A DNA stretch of 64,000 nucleotides from Vreelandella zhuhanensis. GTDB lineage: Bacteria > Pseudomonadota > Gammaproteobacteria > Pseudomonadales > Halomonadaceae. The stretch is taken from contig NZ_WTKP01000008.1 in the NCBI RefSeq assembly GCF_009793355.1, positions 1-64,000 on the forward strand. Direction: 5' to 3'. The translations under genes were made by a program, and so were the position numbers. The notes under the pieces were generated by a model. That model made no database searches. It saw only the letters and a program-made list of their open reading frames with translations, and had not been told where the DNA came from. This document shows positions 46,278-55,729 of this stretch, piece after piece (the stretch's first letter is position 1; each line of letters begins with the position of its first letter).

Positions 46278-47113
46278 TTCTTGATCTGGATATCGGAAAT
46301 ACCTTGTCGAAATGGCGCCTCAAAGATGCTGACAGCAGTGAGATACGCTCTCGAGGGGCAGTGTGGACCCGTGAAGAGTGGCGCCCGGGGTCAGACATCC
46401 CCGACTTGGATGTAGTCGAGGCAGTACGTATCTCAAGCGTAGCACGCGCCGCCGTGCTTGATGATACGGTCAAGCTGTTGCGCCATCGGGTGGGTGCCGT
46501 GCATGTGGCGCGATCCACCGCAGAAGCGTTAGGGGTGATAAATGGCTATGAAGAGCCGGGCAGGCTGGGTGTCGACCGGTGGATGGGCGCATTGGCGGGT
46601 TATCAGTTAGCGGGAGGTTGCTGCGCAGTAGACTGCGGTAGTGCTATTACCGTTGACTTCGTGCTGCCCGGAGGCAAGCACCTGGGCGGGTACATTCTGC
46701 CGGGACTGCGCCTGATGAAGGAAAGCCTGAAACTGGGTACGCGCAACGTTGCAATCGATCCCGACAGTGAAGCCGAAGAATTGCTTGAACCTGGGCGTCG
46801 CACCGTCGAGGCGGTGAATCACGGTATCTACATGGCGGCAGTGAGTGCTATCAACCGAATCTATTGCGAAGTGTGCGACCAGCATGGGGTTGCGCTTCCC
46901 ATGTTGCTTACAGGTGGCGATGCGCGCGTTATTTCGCGCGGAGTGCAGGTGCCTCATGCCGTCTGGCCGGATATGGTTTATGGTGGGCTTGAAGCCTGTT
47001 TTCCGCTGACCTTGGCGGAGCGGGCGGGGAAAATGGCTGGTGCTCCCAAAGTGGCTGAGCCAGTGTCGTTGGAAAAAATTCACGCAGGCCTTGCATTTTC
47101 AATGCTGCTTTGA
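46274..47113 (+). CDS. coaX: Type III pantothenate kinase
   Basis: A 279-residue acetate/sugar-kinase-fold enzyme that phosphorylates pantothenate, the first step of coenzyme A synthesis. Motifs: LDIGNTLSKWRL (phosphate 1), GVDRWMGALAG and DCGSAITVDFV (phosphate 2), then TGGDARVI. The ATGA overlap with birA indicates translational coupling, a common birA-coaX order. Confidence 0.96.
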   Translation: MILDLDIGNTLSKWRLKDADSSEIRSRGAVWTREEWRPGSDIPDLDVVEAVRISSVARAAVLDDTVKLLRHRVGAVHVARSTAEALGVINGYEEPGRLGVDRWMGALAGYQLAGGCCAVDCGSAITVDFVLPGGKHLGGYILPGLRLMKESLKLGTRNVAIDPDSEAEELLEPGRRTVEAVNHGIYMAAVSAINRIYCEVCDQHGVALPMLLTGGDARVISRGVQVPHAVWPDMVYGGLEACFPLTLAERAGKMAGAPKVAEPVSLEKIHAGLAFSMLL

Positions 47114-47207
47114 AAGAATGCAGCGCGTTCCGAGGTGCTCGGCAAGGTCGTCCATTTTCAATTTAAGGCGAAATTGTCGAATAAAATCAAGTAAAAGCAG
47201 GTATTGC

Positions 47208-47237
47208 TTGACAAAAACTTCGGAGCTGGCATAATAT
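47208..47237 (+). promoter_or_regulatory. Promoter of the tRNA-Tyr-Gly-Thr operon
   Basis: A consensus TTGACA at 47208-47213 and a -10 of CATAAT at 47230-47235 (or TAATAT at 47232-47237), 16 to 18 bases apart, place the start of transcription a few bases before the first tRNA. Confidence 0.85.
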
Positions 47238-47249
47238 GCCGCCACAGTT

Positions 47250-47333
<84 letters not shown>

Positions 47334-47476
47334 AATTGAAAGGCACTGATTTGCGTCAGTGTCTCGAAACAAGCCGGTAAGCGGGCATTGCCTACTGGGT
47401 CGCCGTCAGCTAAAAGGTTTGCGTAAGGCATGACAGTGTACGAAGCTTAAGAGTCATGGCTTGCAGATGCAGTTGT

Positions 47477-47550
47477 GCGGGCATAGTTCAACGGTAGAAC
47501 CTCAGCCTTCCAAGCTGATGGTGCGGGTTCGATTCCCGCTGCCCGCTCCA
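47477..47550 (+). tRNA. tRNA-Gly (anticodon TCC)
   Basis: The acceptor GCGGGCA pairs with TGCCCGC; the anticodon stem TCAGC/GCTGA encloses CTTCCAA with anticodon TCC; T-arm GGTTCGATTCC; encoded CCA. 74 bases. Confidence 0.97.
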
Positions 47551-47563
47551 GTTAAATAGTTGT

Positions 47564-47638
47564 GCTCATGTAGCTCAGGGGTAGAGCACACCCTTGGTAA
47601 GGGTGAGGTCGACGGTTCAAATCCGTCCATGAGCTCCA
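47564..47638 (+). tRNA. tRNA-Thr (anticodon GGT)
   Basis: The acceptor GCTCATG pairs with CATGAGC; the stem CACCC/GGGTG encloses TTGGTAA with anticodon GGT; T-arm GGTTCAAATCC; encoded CCA. 13 bases after tRNA-Gly. Confidence 0.97.
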
Positions 47639-47644
47639 TATTGC

Positions 47645-47671
47645 AAAAGGCGAGCGAAGCTCGCCTTTTTT
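47645..47671 (+). terminator. Terminator of the tRNA operon
   Basis: AAGGCGAGC-GAA-GCTCGCCTT followed by a T run, seven bases after tRNA-Thr. It ends the three-tRNA transcript where many relatives continue into a tuf gene. Confidence 0.95.
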
Positions 47672-47744
47672 GTCTTTACTGCTTTTCTAAGAATGTGTCG
47701 GCTGGCAATCTGGTCGTAATCATGAGAAAGCAGCGAGGAAAGGG

Positions 47745-47773
47745 TTGCCAGGCGGTTTTTTGCTCGCTATAAT
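47745..47773 (+). promoter_or_regulatory. Promoter of tRNA-Trp-secE-nusG
   Basis: TTGCCA (47745-47750), a 17-base spacer and a perfect TATAAT (47768-47773). It should drive tRNA-Trp and the secE-nusG genes that follow. Confidence 0.87.
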
Positions 47774-47839
47774 GGCGCCCGCTATTGCGTAGGCCGTCGC
47801 AAAGATAGCAAACGCAGTAAATGCTAGCGGTAAAAATAC

Positions 47840-47915
<76 letters not shown>

Positions 47916-48001
47916 ATCTTCCCCAGATTGGTAGAGCTTCAAGACTTAGATCTTCAAAGAATTCCTTATTCGATTGCCGTACCCTGAGGAGTCTCGTTTT
48001 C

Positions 48002-48370
48002 ATGAAACATAACGCCGAGGTGCAGCAACCGCGCCACGACGGGCTCAAGTGGGCGGTAGTTGCGACTCTTCTTGTGGTAGCCGTCGTAGGTAATACGTAC
48101 TTTGCCGATATCGCCCTGCTCTACCGAGTATTGGGTGTCGTTGTGCTGTGTGCGGGCGCTGGGTTAATTGCGCTTACCACGACCAAAGGGCGTGACCTTG
48201 TCGAGCTGGCGGTAAGCGCCAAGAAAGAGATTCAGCGCGTTATCTGGCCGACCCGGGCGGAAACCGTGCAGACCACTGTTATTGTATTGGTCGCCGTATT
48301 GGTGGTCGGTTTGATGCTGTGGTTGATCGATACCCTTCTTGGCTGGGCGATGTCCGGCGTCATTGGTTAG
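48002..48370 (+). CDS. secE: Preprotein translocase subunit SecE
   Basis: A 122-residue inner-membrane protein with three hydrophobic segments (about 16-33, 38-58 and 92-115) and the conserved cytoplasmic amphipathic helix [20 protein letters not shown] that clamps SecY. The ATG at 48002 follows GAGGAG; a longer frame from inside tRNA-Trp is not real. Eight bases upstream of nusG. Confidence 0.96.
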   Translation: MKHNAEVQQPRHDGLKWAVVATLLVVAVVGNTYFADIALLYRVLGVVVLCAGAGLIALTTTKGRDLVELAVSAKKEIQRVIWPTRAETVQTTVIVLVAVLVVGLMLWLIDTLLGWAMSGVIG

Positions 48371-48378
48371 GAGTTTTC

Positions 48379-48912
48379 ATGTCCAAGCGTTGGTACGTCA
48401 TTCACGCTTATTCCGGTTTTGAAAAGCACGTCATGCGCTCACTGATCGAGCGCGTGAAGATGTACGCCATGGAAGACCGCTTTGGCGAGATCCTGGTGCC
48501 GACCGAAGAAGTCGTCGAAATGCGTGACGGCAAACGCCGCAAGAGTGAGCGTAAATTCTATCCCGGCTATGTCCTGATCGAGATGGAAATGGACGATGAG
48601 ACCTGGCACCTGGTCAACGAAACACCGCGTGTCATGGGGTTTATCGGCGGTACCAAGGAAAAACCGGCACCTATCACGCAAAAAGAAGCTGACGCTATCT
48701 TGCATCGTGTCAAGGAAGGCGTCGACAAGCCGCGTCCGAAGACCATGTTCGAGCCGGGCCAGTCGGTGCGTGTCACCGATGGGCCGTTCGCAGATTTCAA
48801 CGGCGTGGTGGAAGAAGTCAACTACGAGAAGAGTCGTCTACATGTCAGCGTGCTGATATTCGGTCGCTCAACGCCTGTCGAGCTCGAGTTCGCCCAGGTG
48901 GAAAAAGAATAG
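48379..48912 (+). CDS. nusG: Transcription termination/antitermination factor NusG
   Basis: A 177-residue NusG. The N-terminal NGN domain begins [16 protein letters not shown]; the C-terminal KOW domain shows [22 protein letters not shown]. It binds RNA polymerase and couples it to Rho or to ribosomal protein S10. ATG 48379 has TAGGAG upstream; the longer frame through secE is not used. Confidence 0.97.
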   Translation: MSKRWYVIHAYSGFEKHVMRSLIERVKMYAMEDRFGEILVPTEEVVEMRDGKRRKSERKFYPGYVLIEMEMDDETWHLVNETPRVMGFIGGTKEKPAPITQKEADAILHRVKEGVDKPRPKTMFEPGQSVRVTDGPFADFNGVVEEVNYEKSRLHVSVLIFGRSTPVELEFAQVEKE

Positions 48913-48975
48913 CCCGTAAAAAACAGTCGAAATAATTCGTAAAAATAGTCTGTTAAGTAGCACTGAGTTCATAAT

Positions 48976-48998
48976 GGGTCGGCAACCGATGCCGGCCC
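48976..48998 (+). promoter_or_regulatory. Hairpin in the rplK leader
   Basis: GGGTCGGC and GCCGGCCC pair (one G-T) around AACCGAT, 49 bases before rplK. In E. coli protein L1 represses its own operon by binding the mRNA just before rplK; this hairpin is in the corresponding place. The assignment rests on position only. Confidence 0.45.
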
Positions 48999-49047
48999 AA
49001 TGTTACCGGGGAGCCGCAAGGCGCTTGAACCCAACTGGAGCATAACG

Positions 49048-49479
49048 ATGGCCAAGAAAGTAAAGGCTTATATCAAACTGCAAGTCGCAGCAGGTAAAGC
49101 CAATCCGAGTCCGCCCGTAGGCCCTGCATTGGGTCAGCACGGCGTCAACATCATGGAATTCTGTAAGGCGTTCAATGCCGCGACTCAAGAAATTGAGCCG
49201 GGCTTGCCGACGCCTGTCGTGATTACCGTGTATTCCGACCGTAGCTTCACGTTCGTCACCAAGACCCCGCCTGCTGCCGTGCTGCTGAAAAAAGCCGCTG
49301 GCATCAAGTCCGGTTCCGGTGAGCCCAACAAGAAGAAAGTCGGCACCGTGACTCGCGAGCAGCTCGAAGAGATCGCCAAGACCAAGGAGCCGGACATGAC
49401 GGCTGGCAGCCTCGACGCCGCAGTGCGTACCATTGCCGGTAGTGCCCGCAGTATGGGCCTTAACGTGGAGGGTCTCTGA
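49048..49479 (+). CDS. rplK: 50S ribosomal protein L11
   Basis: A 143-residue L11 with the N-terminal proline-rich linker [17 protein letters not shown] and a C-terminal 23S-binding domain ([12 protein letters not shown]). It forms part of the GTPase-associated centre and is needed for the RelA stringent response. The ATG at 49048 begins [13 protein letters not shown]; a longer frame is disregarded. Confidence 0.98.
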   Translation: MAKKVKAYIKLQVAAGKANPSPPVGPALGQHGVNIMEFCKAFNAATQEIEPGLPTPVVITVYSDRSFTFVTKTPPAAVLLKKAAGIKSGSGEPNKKKVGTVTREQLEEIAKTKEPDMTAGSLDAAVRTIAGSARSMGLNVEGL

Positions 49480-49481
49480 TC

Positions 49482-50174
49482 ATGGCTAAATTATCCAAGC
49501 GCGCCCAGCTGATCAAGGAAAAGGTCGATACTAACAAGGCCTATTCGCTGGAAGAAGCTGTGGCTTTGCTCAGTGCTTTGTCCACTGTCAAGTTCAATGA
49601 ATCTCTGGATGTCGCGATCAACCTGGGTGTTGATCCGCGTAAATCCGATCAGGTCGTGCGTGGCGCCACTGTCATGCCCAATGGTACTGGCAAGGACGTG
49701 CGCGTTGCCGTCTTTACTCAGGGTGCCAATGCCGACGCCGCGAAAGAAGCCGGTGCCGACATCGTGGGCATGGAAGACCTGGCTGACCAGGTCAAGAAAG
49801 GCGTGATGGACTTCGACGTGGTTATCGCCTCGCCGGACGCCATGCGTGTTGTTGGCCAGCTGGGCCAGATCCTCGGCCCGCGCGGTCTGATGCCGAACCC
49901 CAAGGTCGGCACCGTGACCCCGGATGTCGCCACCGCGGTGAAGAATGCCAAAGCGGGTCAGGTGCGTTTCCGTACCGACAAGAACGGCATCATTCACACT
50001 ATATTGGGCAAGGTCGACTTTGACGCCGCCGCCATTCAGGGCAATCTGGAAGCGCTGGTTGCCGACCTGAAACGTCTCAAGCCGAGCACGTCCAAAGGCA
50101 TTTATCTCCAGAAAGTAACCCTGTCCTCTACCATGGGCCCGGGTTTGACTCTCGACCATTCCGCCCTGGTGTAA
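49482..50174 (+). CDS. rplA: 50S ribosomal protein L1
   Basis: A 230-residue L1 forming the L1 stalk that moves deacylated tRNA from the E site. Conserved segments [16 protein letters not shown] and [15 protein letters not shown] are present. Starts two bases after the rplK stop; likely autoregulator of rplK-rplA translation. Confidence 0.98.
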   Translation: MAKLSKRAQLIKEKVDTNKAYSLEEAVALLSALSTVKFNESLDVAINLGVDPRKSDQVVRGATVMPNGTGKDVRVAVFTQGANADAAKEAGADIVGMEDLADQVKKGVMDFDVVIASPDAMRVVGQLGQILGPRGLMPNPKVGTVTPDVATAVKNAKAGQVRFRTDKNGIIHTILGKVDFDAAAIQGNLEALVADLKRLKPSTSKGIYLQKVTLSSTMGPGLTLDHSALV

Positions 50175-50207
50175 ATCAGGCTGGGTCGAGTAACAGGCAA
50201 TAACTTT

Positions 50208-50279
50208 GCGGTCCCCGTGCCATTCGTTCGGGGCACCGTCAAAGACCGCAGGTGCCGCTCTTCGTCTTGAACGAGCGGC
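50208..50279 (+). promoter_or_regulatory. L10 leader: structured region before rplJ
   Basis: Between rplA and rplJ lie 282 bases with clear stems: GCGGTC (50208-50213) with GACCGC (50244-50249), inner GTGCC with GGCAC, then GCCGCTC (50254-50260) with GAGCGGC (50273-50279). E. coli carries here the L10(L12)4 binding leader that represses rplJL translation; an equivalent control is likely. The rest up to 50456 holds no gene. Confidence 0.7.
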
Positions 50280-50456
50280 TTAATCGCCCCAGGCGCCTGC
50301 GCAGATGGTGTCGCCTCCAGTTAGCCAAGGCTGGTGGGCACCATCCCCAAGGCTTTCCGTCGATGTGTGTACAGCAAGGCGACACATCAAGGGCGGGAAG
50401 AGATGGTAACCACCGGAGCCTTCCTACCGAGGTTCCGGCACGAAGGAGTGATCATT

Positions 50457-50960
50457 GTGCCACTAGCACTTGAAGGCAAGAAAGCAATTGTTGCCGAGGT
50501 CAGTGAAGCGGCCAAGGGCGCTCTCTCCGTCGTAGTTGCCGATTCTCGTGGTGTTACGGTCGGCAAGATGACCGACCTGCGCAAGCAGGCCCGTGAGAAT
50601 GGCGTCCAGATCCGTGTTGTGCGCAACACTCTGGCACGCCGCGCCCTGTCAGGCACCCAGTGGGAATGCCTGAACGACAGCTTCGTGGGCCCGACTCTGT
50701 TGGCGTTTTCCACTGATCATCCGGGCGCTGCCGCTCGTTTGTTCAAGGAATTCTCCAAGGATGAGAAAAGCTTCGAAGTCAAGGCGCTGGCCTACGAAGG
50801 CGAGCTGATCCCGGCAAGCGACATTGACCGCCTGGCAACACTGCCGACGTACGATGAAGCTATCGCTCAGCTGATGTCGGTAATGAAAGAAGCCTCCGCC
50901 GGCAAGCTGGTTCGGACCCTGGCCGCCTTGCGCGACCAGAAGCAGGAAGCAGCCGCTTAA
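50457..50960 (+). CDS. rplJ: 50S ribosomal protein L10
   Basis: A 167-residue L10, base of the L7/L12 stalk: N-terminal rRNA-binding domain ([21 protein letters not shown]) and a C-terminal helix that holds L7/L12 dimers. GTG 50457, with AAGGAG eight bases upstream, is preferred over an earlier in-frame ATG at 50334, which lies in the leader. Confidence 0.96.
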   Translation: MPLALEGKKAIVAEVSEAAKGALSVVVADSRGVTVGKMTDLRKQARENGVQIRVVRNTLARRALSGTQWECLNDSFVGPTLLAFSTDHPGAAARLFKEFSKDEKSFEVKALAYEGELIPASDIDRLATLPTYDEAIAQLMSVMKEASAGKLVRTLAALRDQKQEAAA

Positions 50961-51059
50961 ATCGGTACCTGCGTGGGCAGTCGTTGGACTGCCCGAGCCG
51001 AACATTGAATCCTTGAGTTTTCGCGTTGTCGAAACTCCCGCAAAGTTTAGGAAATGAAA

Positions 51060-51428
51060 ATGGCACTGACCAAAGACGATATCATTACCGCTGTTGCTGA
51101 CATGTCCGTAATGGAAGTTGTCGAGCTGATCGAGGCAATGGAAGAGAAGTTCGGCGTTTCTGCCGCTGCGGCCGTGGTTGCAGGTCCGGGTGGCGAAGCG
51201 GCTGTTGAAGAAGAGCAGACTGAATTCGACCTGGTGCTTACCGCTACCGGCGATAAGAAAGTCAACGTGATCAAGGCTGTTCGCGAAATCACTGGTCTGG
51301 GCCTGAAGGAAGCCAAGGGTGCCGTTGACGGCGCACCGGCTACCATCAAGGAAGCCATGTCCAAGGATGACGCTGAAGAAGCCAAGAAGAAACTGGAAGA
51401 CGCCGGCGCGACCGTCGAGCTCAAGTAA
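51060..51428 (+). CDS. rplL: 50S ribosomal protein L7/L12
   Basis: A 122-residue L7/L12: N-terminal dimerisation helices ([19 protein letters not shown]), an Ala/Gly/Glu-rich hinge and the C-terminal factor-binding domain ([19 protein letters not shown]). It recruits EF-G, EF-Tu and other GTPases. ATG 51060 is seven bases from AGGA; the ATG at 51054 is too close. Confidence 0.97.
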   Translation: MALTKDDIITAVADMSVMEVVELIEAMEEKFGVSAAAAVVAGPGGEAAVEEEQTEFDLVLTATGDKKVNVIKAVREITGLGLKEAKGAVDGAPATIKEAMSKDDAEEAKKKLEDAGATVELK

Positions 51429-51468
51429 TTTTTGTGCTCACGGCTTCACGCGCTGCGTAAGCTTCCAC

Positions 51469-51503
51469 GGCTGGCGGCGGGAAATCCCGCTGTCGGCCTT
51501 TTT
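51469..51503 (+). terminator. Attenuator between rplL and rpoB
   Basis: An imperfect GC-rich hairpin (GGCTGGCGGCGGG against CCCGCTGTCGGCC, loop AAAT) followed by five T residues, 140 bases before rpoB. E. coli has a partial terminator at the same point to set the ratio of ribosomal protein to RNA polymerase; a like role is inferred. Confidence 0.75.
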
Positions 51504-51642
51504 CTGTTGTTAAAGATATATCGTTCAAGAATTACGACGGCGAGCTGCCCCACAGGGAGTTTGCCGTCAGTGCCTGACGAAGCCCGCCGGGCAGCGATGA
51601 CTACGCATCGGTCACCCATGGTGAACAAGCTGGGGAATACAG

Positions 51643-54600
51643 ATGGCTTACTCATATACTGAGAAAAAACGCATCCGCAAGGATTTCGGCAAACTGCCCC
51701 AAGTGATGGATGTGCCTTACTTGCTGGCAATCCAGCTTGATTCCTATTACGACTTTCTCCAGCAGGATCGTTCGCCCGATGAGCGCCATGAAATTGGCCT
51801 GCACGCGGCGTTCAAATCCGTGTTCCCGATCGAGAGCTTCTCCGGCAGCGCAGGGCTGGAATATGTCAGCTATCGCTTTGGTACGCCAGCATTCGATGTC
51901 AAGGAATGCCAGTTGCGTGGCGTAACTTATTCGGCACCGCTGCGCGTGAAGGTTCGCTTGATCATCTATGATCGCGACTCTTCCAACAAGGCGATCAAGG
52001 ATATCAAGGAGCAGGAAGTCTACATGGGGGAAATGCCCCTGATGACCGAGAACGGCACCTTTGTAATCAATGGTACCGAGCGTGTCATCGTTTCCCAGCT
52101 GCACCGCTCACCCGGTGTGTTCTTTGATCACGATAAGGGCAAGAGCCATTCCTCGGGCAAGCTTTTGTACTCCGCGCGAGTGATTCCTTACCGTGGCTCC
52201 TGGCTGGACTTCGAATTCGATCCCAAAGACAACGTTTTCGTGCGTATCGATCGCCGCCGCAAGTTGCCGGCGAGCGTATTGATGCGTGCTTTGGGCATGA
52301 GCGCCGAGGAAATACTCGGAGAGTTCTTTGAAACCAGCATCTTCCATGTGGAAAAATCCGGTTTCTCTGTAGAGCTGGTGCCCTCGCGCCTGCGCGGTGA
52401 AACCGCCACCTTCGATATTCAGGATGCCGATGGCAACGTGATTGTCGAAGAGGGCCGGCGTATCACCCAGAAGCATATCCGCCAGTTGGAAAAAACCGGT
52501 CTTGAGCGCCTGAACGTGCCGATGGAGTACCTGTTCGGCAAAACGTTGGCCAAAGATCAGGTAGACCCCAATACCGGTGAGCTGATCTGTCCGTGTAATA
52601 CCGAAATCACCCCGGAGCTGCTGGAGCGTCTGGGTCAGGCGAAGATTACCCAACTGGAAACGTTGTACACCAACGATCTGGATTGTGGTTCGTTCATCTC
52701 CGATACCCTCAAATTGGACACCACCAACTCGCAGCTTGAAGCGCTGGTGGAAATCTATCGCATGATGCGTCCCGGCGAGCCGCCTACCAAGGAAGCTGCC
52801 GAAACGCTGTTCCACAACCTGTTCTTTACTGAAGACCGTTACGATCTGTCGGGCGTCGGTCGCATGAAGTTCAATCGTCGCCTGCGCCGCGATACTGATA
52901 CTGGTTCCGGTGTGCTCGACCGTCGCGATATTCTGGATGTGCTCAAGGAATTGATCAGCATCCGTAACGGCTTCGGCAATGTCGACGATATCGACCATCT
53001 GGGCAACCGTCGTATTCGCTGCGTCGGCGAAATGGCCGAAAACCAGTTCCGCGTAGGCCTGGTGCGTGTCGAGCGCGCAGTCAAGGAACGCCTCTCGATG
53101 GCCGAGAGCGAAGGCCTGATGCCGCAGGATCTGATCAATGCCAAGCCGGTGGCGGCAGCGGTCAAGGAGTTCTTCGGTTCCAGCCAGCTCTCGCAGTTCA
53201 TGGACCAGAACAATCCGCTTTCCGAGGTGACGCACAAGCGGCGTGTCTCGGCGCTCGGCCCGGGCGGTTTGACTCGTGAGCGTGCCGGCTTCGAAGTACG
53301 TGACGTTCACGCCACGCACTACGGTCGTCTGTGCCCGATCGAAACGCCGGAAGGACCGAACATCGGTCTGATCAACTCTTTGGCCACCTACAGTCACACC
53401 AACAGCTACGGCTTCCTCGAGACACCGTACCGCAAGGTGATAGACCGCCAGCTGAACGATGAAATCGTCCATCTCTCGGCAATCGAGGAAGGTGATTACG
53501 TTATCGCGCAGGCATCGGCTGCCGTGGATGAATCCGGCAAGCTCAGCGATGATTTGGTGCAGGTGCGTCATAAGGGTGAAACCACCTTCATGCGTCCCGA
53601 ACAGGTCACGCTGATGGATGTGTCACCGCGCCAGGTGGTCTCCGTGGCTGCGGCCCTGATTCCGTTCCTCGAGCACGATGACGCCAACCGCGCCTTGATG
53701 GGTTCCAATATGCAGCGTCAGGCGGTACCGACCCTGCGTGCCGAGAAACCATTGGTGGGTACCGGTATGGAGCGTTTCGTCGCCCGTGACTCCGGCGTCT
53801 GCGCCGTGGCACAGCGTGGCGGGGTGATCGACTCGGTGGATGCTCGCCGGGTTGTGGTACGGGTCAACGAAGATGAAATCATCGGCGGTGAAGCCGGGGT
53901 GGATATCTACAACCTGACCAAGTACACCCGTTCCAACCAGAACACCTGCATGAACCAGCGCCCTATTGTGCGCCCCGGTGATGTAGTGGCACGTGACGAT
54001 ATCCTGGCCGATGGTCCGTCTATCGATATGGGCGATCTGGCCTTGGGCCAGAACATGCGCATGGCCTTCATGCCCTGGAACGGCTACAACTTCGAGGATT
54101 CCATCCTGCTTTCCGAGCGGGTGGTCCAGGAAGACCGTTTCACCACCATCCACATCCAGGAGCTGACCTGCGTGTCGCGTGACACCAAGTTGGGCTCGGA
54201 AGAAATCACCGCCGACATTCCCAACGTGGGCGAGTCGGCGCTTTCCAAACTGGATGAAGCGGGCGTGGTGTATATCGGTGCTGAAGTCGGCCCCGGGGAT
54301 ATTCTGGTGGGTAAGGTGACGCCCAAGGGTGAAACCCAGCTGACGCCGGAAGAAAAGCTACTGCGTGCCATCTTCGGTGAGAAGGCCAGTGATGTGAAAG
54401 ATACCTCACTGCGCGCCCCGACCGGTATCAAGGGCACCATCATCGATGTTCAGGTCTTCACTCGTGATGGGGTGGAAAAAGATGCCCGTGCACTTACCAT
54501 CGAACGCATGCAGCTTGATGAAGTACGCAAGGATCTCCAGGAAACCTACCGTATTGCCGAAGATGCCACGTTCGAGCGTCTCAAGCGTACCCTGCAAGGT

Positions 54601-55719
54601 CAGGTAGTCAACGGTGGTCCTGCGCTTGGCAAAGGCGACGTGCTTACCGATGAGTATCTGGATGAACTGCCGCGTCAACAGTGGTTCAAGTTGCGCATGC
54701 AGGACGAAACGTTCAACGAGCTGCTAGCCCAGGCCGATGAACAGCTGGAAAATCGTCGCAAGGAAATGGACGAGCGTTTCGAAGACAAGAAGCGCAAACT
54801 GACCCAAGGCGATGATCTGGCGCCGGGCGTGCTCAAGATCGTCAAGGTCTACATGGCGGTCAAGCGTCGTATTCAGCCGGGCGACAAGATGGCCGGCCGT
54901 CACGGTAACAAGGGTGTCATCTCGGCCATCATGCCGATCGAAGACATGCCGTTTGACGATAACGGTGAGCCGGTCGACGTGGTCCTCAACCCCTTGGGTG
55001 TACCGTCACGCATGAACGTGGGTCAGATTCTGGAAACCCACTTGGGCATGGCTGCACGTGGGCTGGGCATGAAAATCGACGCCATGCTGCGCGATGCTCG
55101 TGGTCAGCAGGTTGCCGAAATTCGCGACTTCCTGGGGCAGATCTACAATACACCGGGCACGCGGATCGAAGATCTGGATTCGTTGACCGACGACGAAATC
55201 ATCGCCTTGGCCAAGAATTTGAAAGGTGGTGTTCCCATGGCCACGCCGGTATTCGACGGTGCCAAGGAACACGAGATCAAGCACCTGTTGAAGCTTGCCG
55301 ATCTGCCGGAGTCCGGACAAATGGCGCTTTACGACGGGCGTAGCGGTGACCTCTTTGACCGTCCGGTGACAGTGGGCTACATGTACATGCTCAAGCTCAA
55401 CCACCTGGTCGATGACAAGATGCACGCCCGTTCCACCGGCTCTTACTCGCTGGTAACCCAGCAGCCGCTGGGGGGTAAGGCGCAGTTTGGTGGTCAGCGC
55501 TTCGGTGAGATGGAGGTCTGGGCACTGGAAGCTTACGGCGCGGCCTATACGCTTCAAGAAATGCTCACGGTCAAGTCCGATGACGTGGAAGGACGCACCA
55601 AGATGTACAAGAACATCGTGGATGGCGATCACACCATGCAGGCAGGCATGCCGGAATCCTTCAACGTACTCGTGAAGGAAATCCGCTCGCTGGGCATCGA
55701 TATCGAGTTAGAGAGCTAG
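51643..55719 (+). CDS. rpoB: RNA polymerase beta subunit
   Basis: A 1358-residue beta subunit (E. coli 1342), from [15 protein letters not shown] to the C-terminal LGIDIELES. The rifampicin region [19 protein letters not shown] and [13 protein letters not shown] carries the sensitive-type residues Asp516, His526 and Ser531 (E. coli numbering). The catalytic-lysine region ([13 protein letters not shown]) is intact. Ten bases before rpoC. Confidence 0.99.
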   Translation: MAYSYTEKKRIRKDFGKLPQVMDVPYLLAIQLDSYYDFLQQDRSPDERHEIGLHAAFKSVFPIESFSGSAGLEYVSYRFGTPAFDVKECQLRGVTYSAPLRVKVRLIIYDRDSSNKAIKDIKEQEVYMGEMPLMTENGTFVINGTERVIVSQLHRSPGVFFDHDKGKSHSSGKLLYSARVIPYRGSWLDFEFDPKDNVFVRIDRRRKLPASVLMRALGMSAEEILGEFFETSIFHVEKSGFSVELVPSRLRGETATFDIQDADGNVIVEEGRRITQKHIRQLEKTGLERLNVPMEYLFGKTLAKDQVDPNTGELICPCNTEITPELLERLGQAKITQLETLYTNDLDCGSFISDTLKLDTTNSQLEALVEIYRMMRPGEPPTKEAAETLFHNLFFTEDRYDLSGVGRMKFNRRLRRDTDTGSGVLDRRDILDVLKELISIRNGFGNVDDIDHLGNRRIRCVGEMAENQFRVGLVRVERAVKERLSMAESEGLMPQDLINAKPVAAAVKEFFGSSQLSQFMDQNNPLSEVTHKRRVSALGPGGLTRERAGFEVRDVHATHYGRLCPIETPEGPNIGLINSLATYSHTNSYGFLETPYRKVIDRQLNDEIVHLSAIEEGDYVIAQASAAVDESGKLSDDLVQVRHKGETTFMRPEQVTLMDVSPRQVVSVAAALIPFLEHDDANRALMGSNMQRQAVPTLRAEKPLVGTGMERFVARDSGVCAVAQRGGVIDSVDARRVVVRVNEDEIIGGEAGVDIYNLTKYTRSNQNTCMNQRPIVRPGDVVARDDILADGPSIDMGDLALGQNMRMAFMPWNGYNFEDSILLSERVVQEDRFTTIHIQELTCVSRDTKLGSEEITADIPNVGESALSKLDEAGVVYIGAEVGPGDILVGKVTPKGETQLTPEEKLLRAIFGEKASDVKDTSLRAPTGIKGTIIDVQVFTRDGVEKDARALTIERMQLDEVRKDLQETYRIAEDATFERLKRTLQGQVVNGGPALGKGDVLTDEYLDELPRQQWFKLRMQDETFNELLAQADEQLENRRKEMDERFEDKKRKLTQGDDLAPGVLKIVKVYMAVKRRIQPGDKMAGRHGNKGVISAIMPIEDMPFDDNGEPVDVVLNPLGVPSRMNVGQILETHLGMAARGLGMKIDAMLRDARGQQVAEIRDFLGQIYNTPGTRIEDLDSLTDDEIIALAKNLKGGVPMATPVFDGAKEHEIKHLLKLADLPESGQMALYDGRSGDLFDRPVTVGYMYMLKLNHLVDDKMHARSTGSYSLVTQQPLGGKAQFGGQRFGEMEVWALEAYGAAYTLQEMLTVKSDDVEGRTKMYKNIVDGDHTMQAGMPESFNVLVKEIRSLGIDIELES

Positions 55720-55729
55720 GAGCCTCCGA

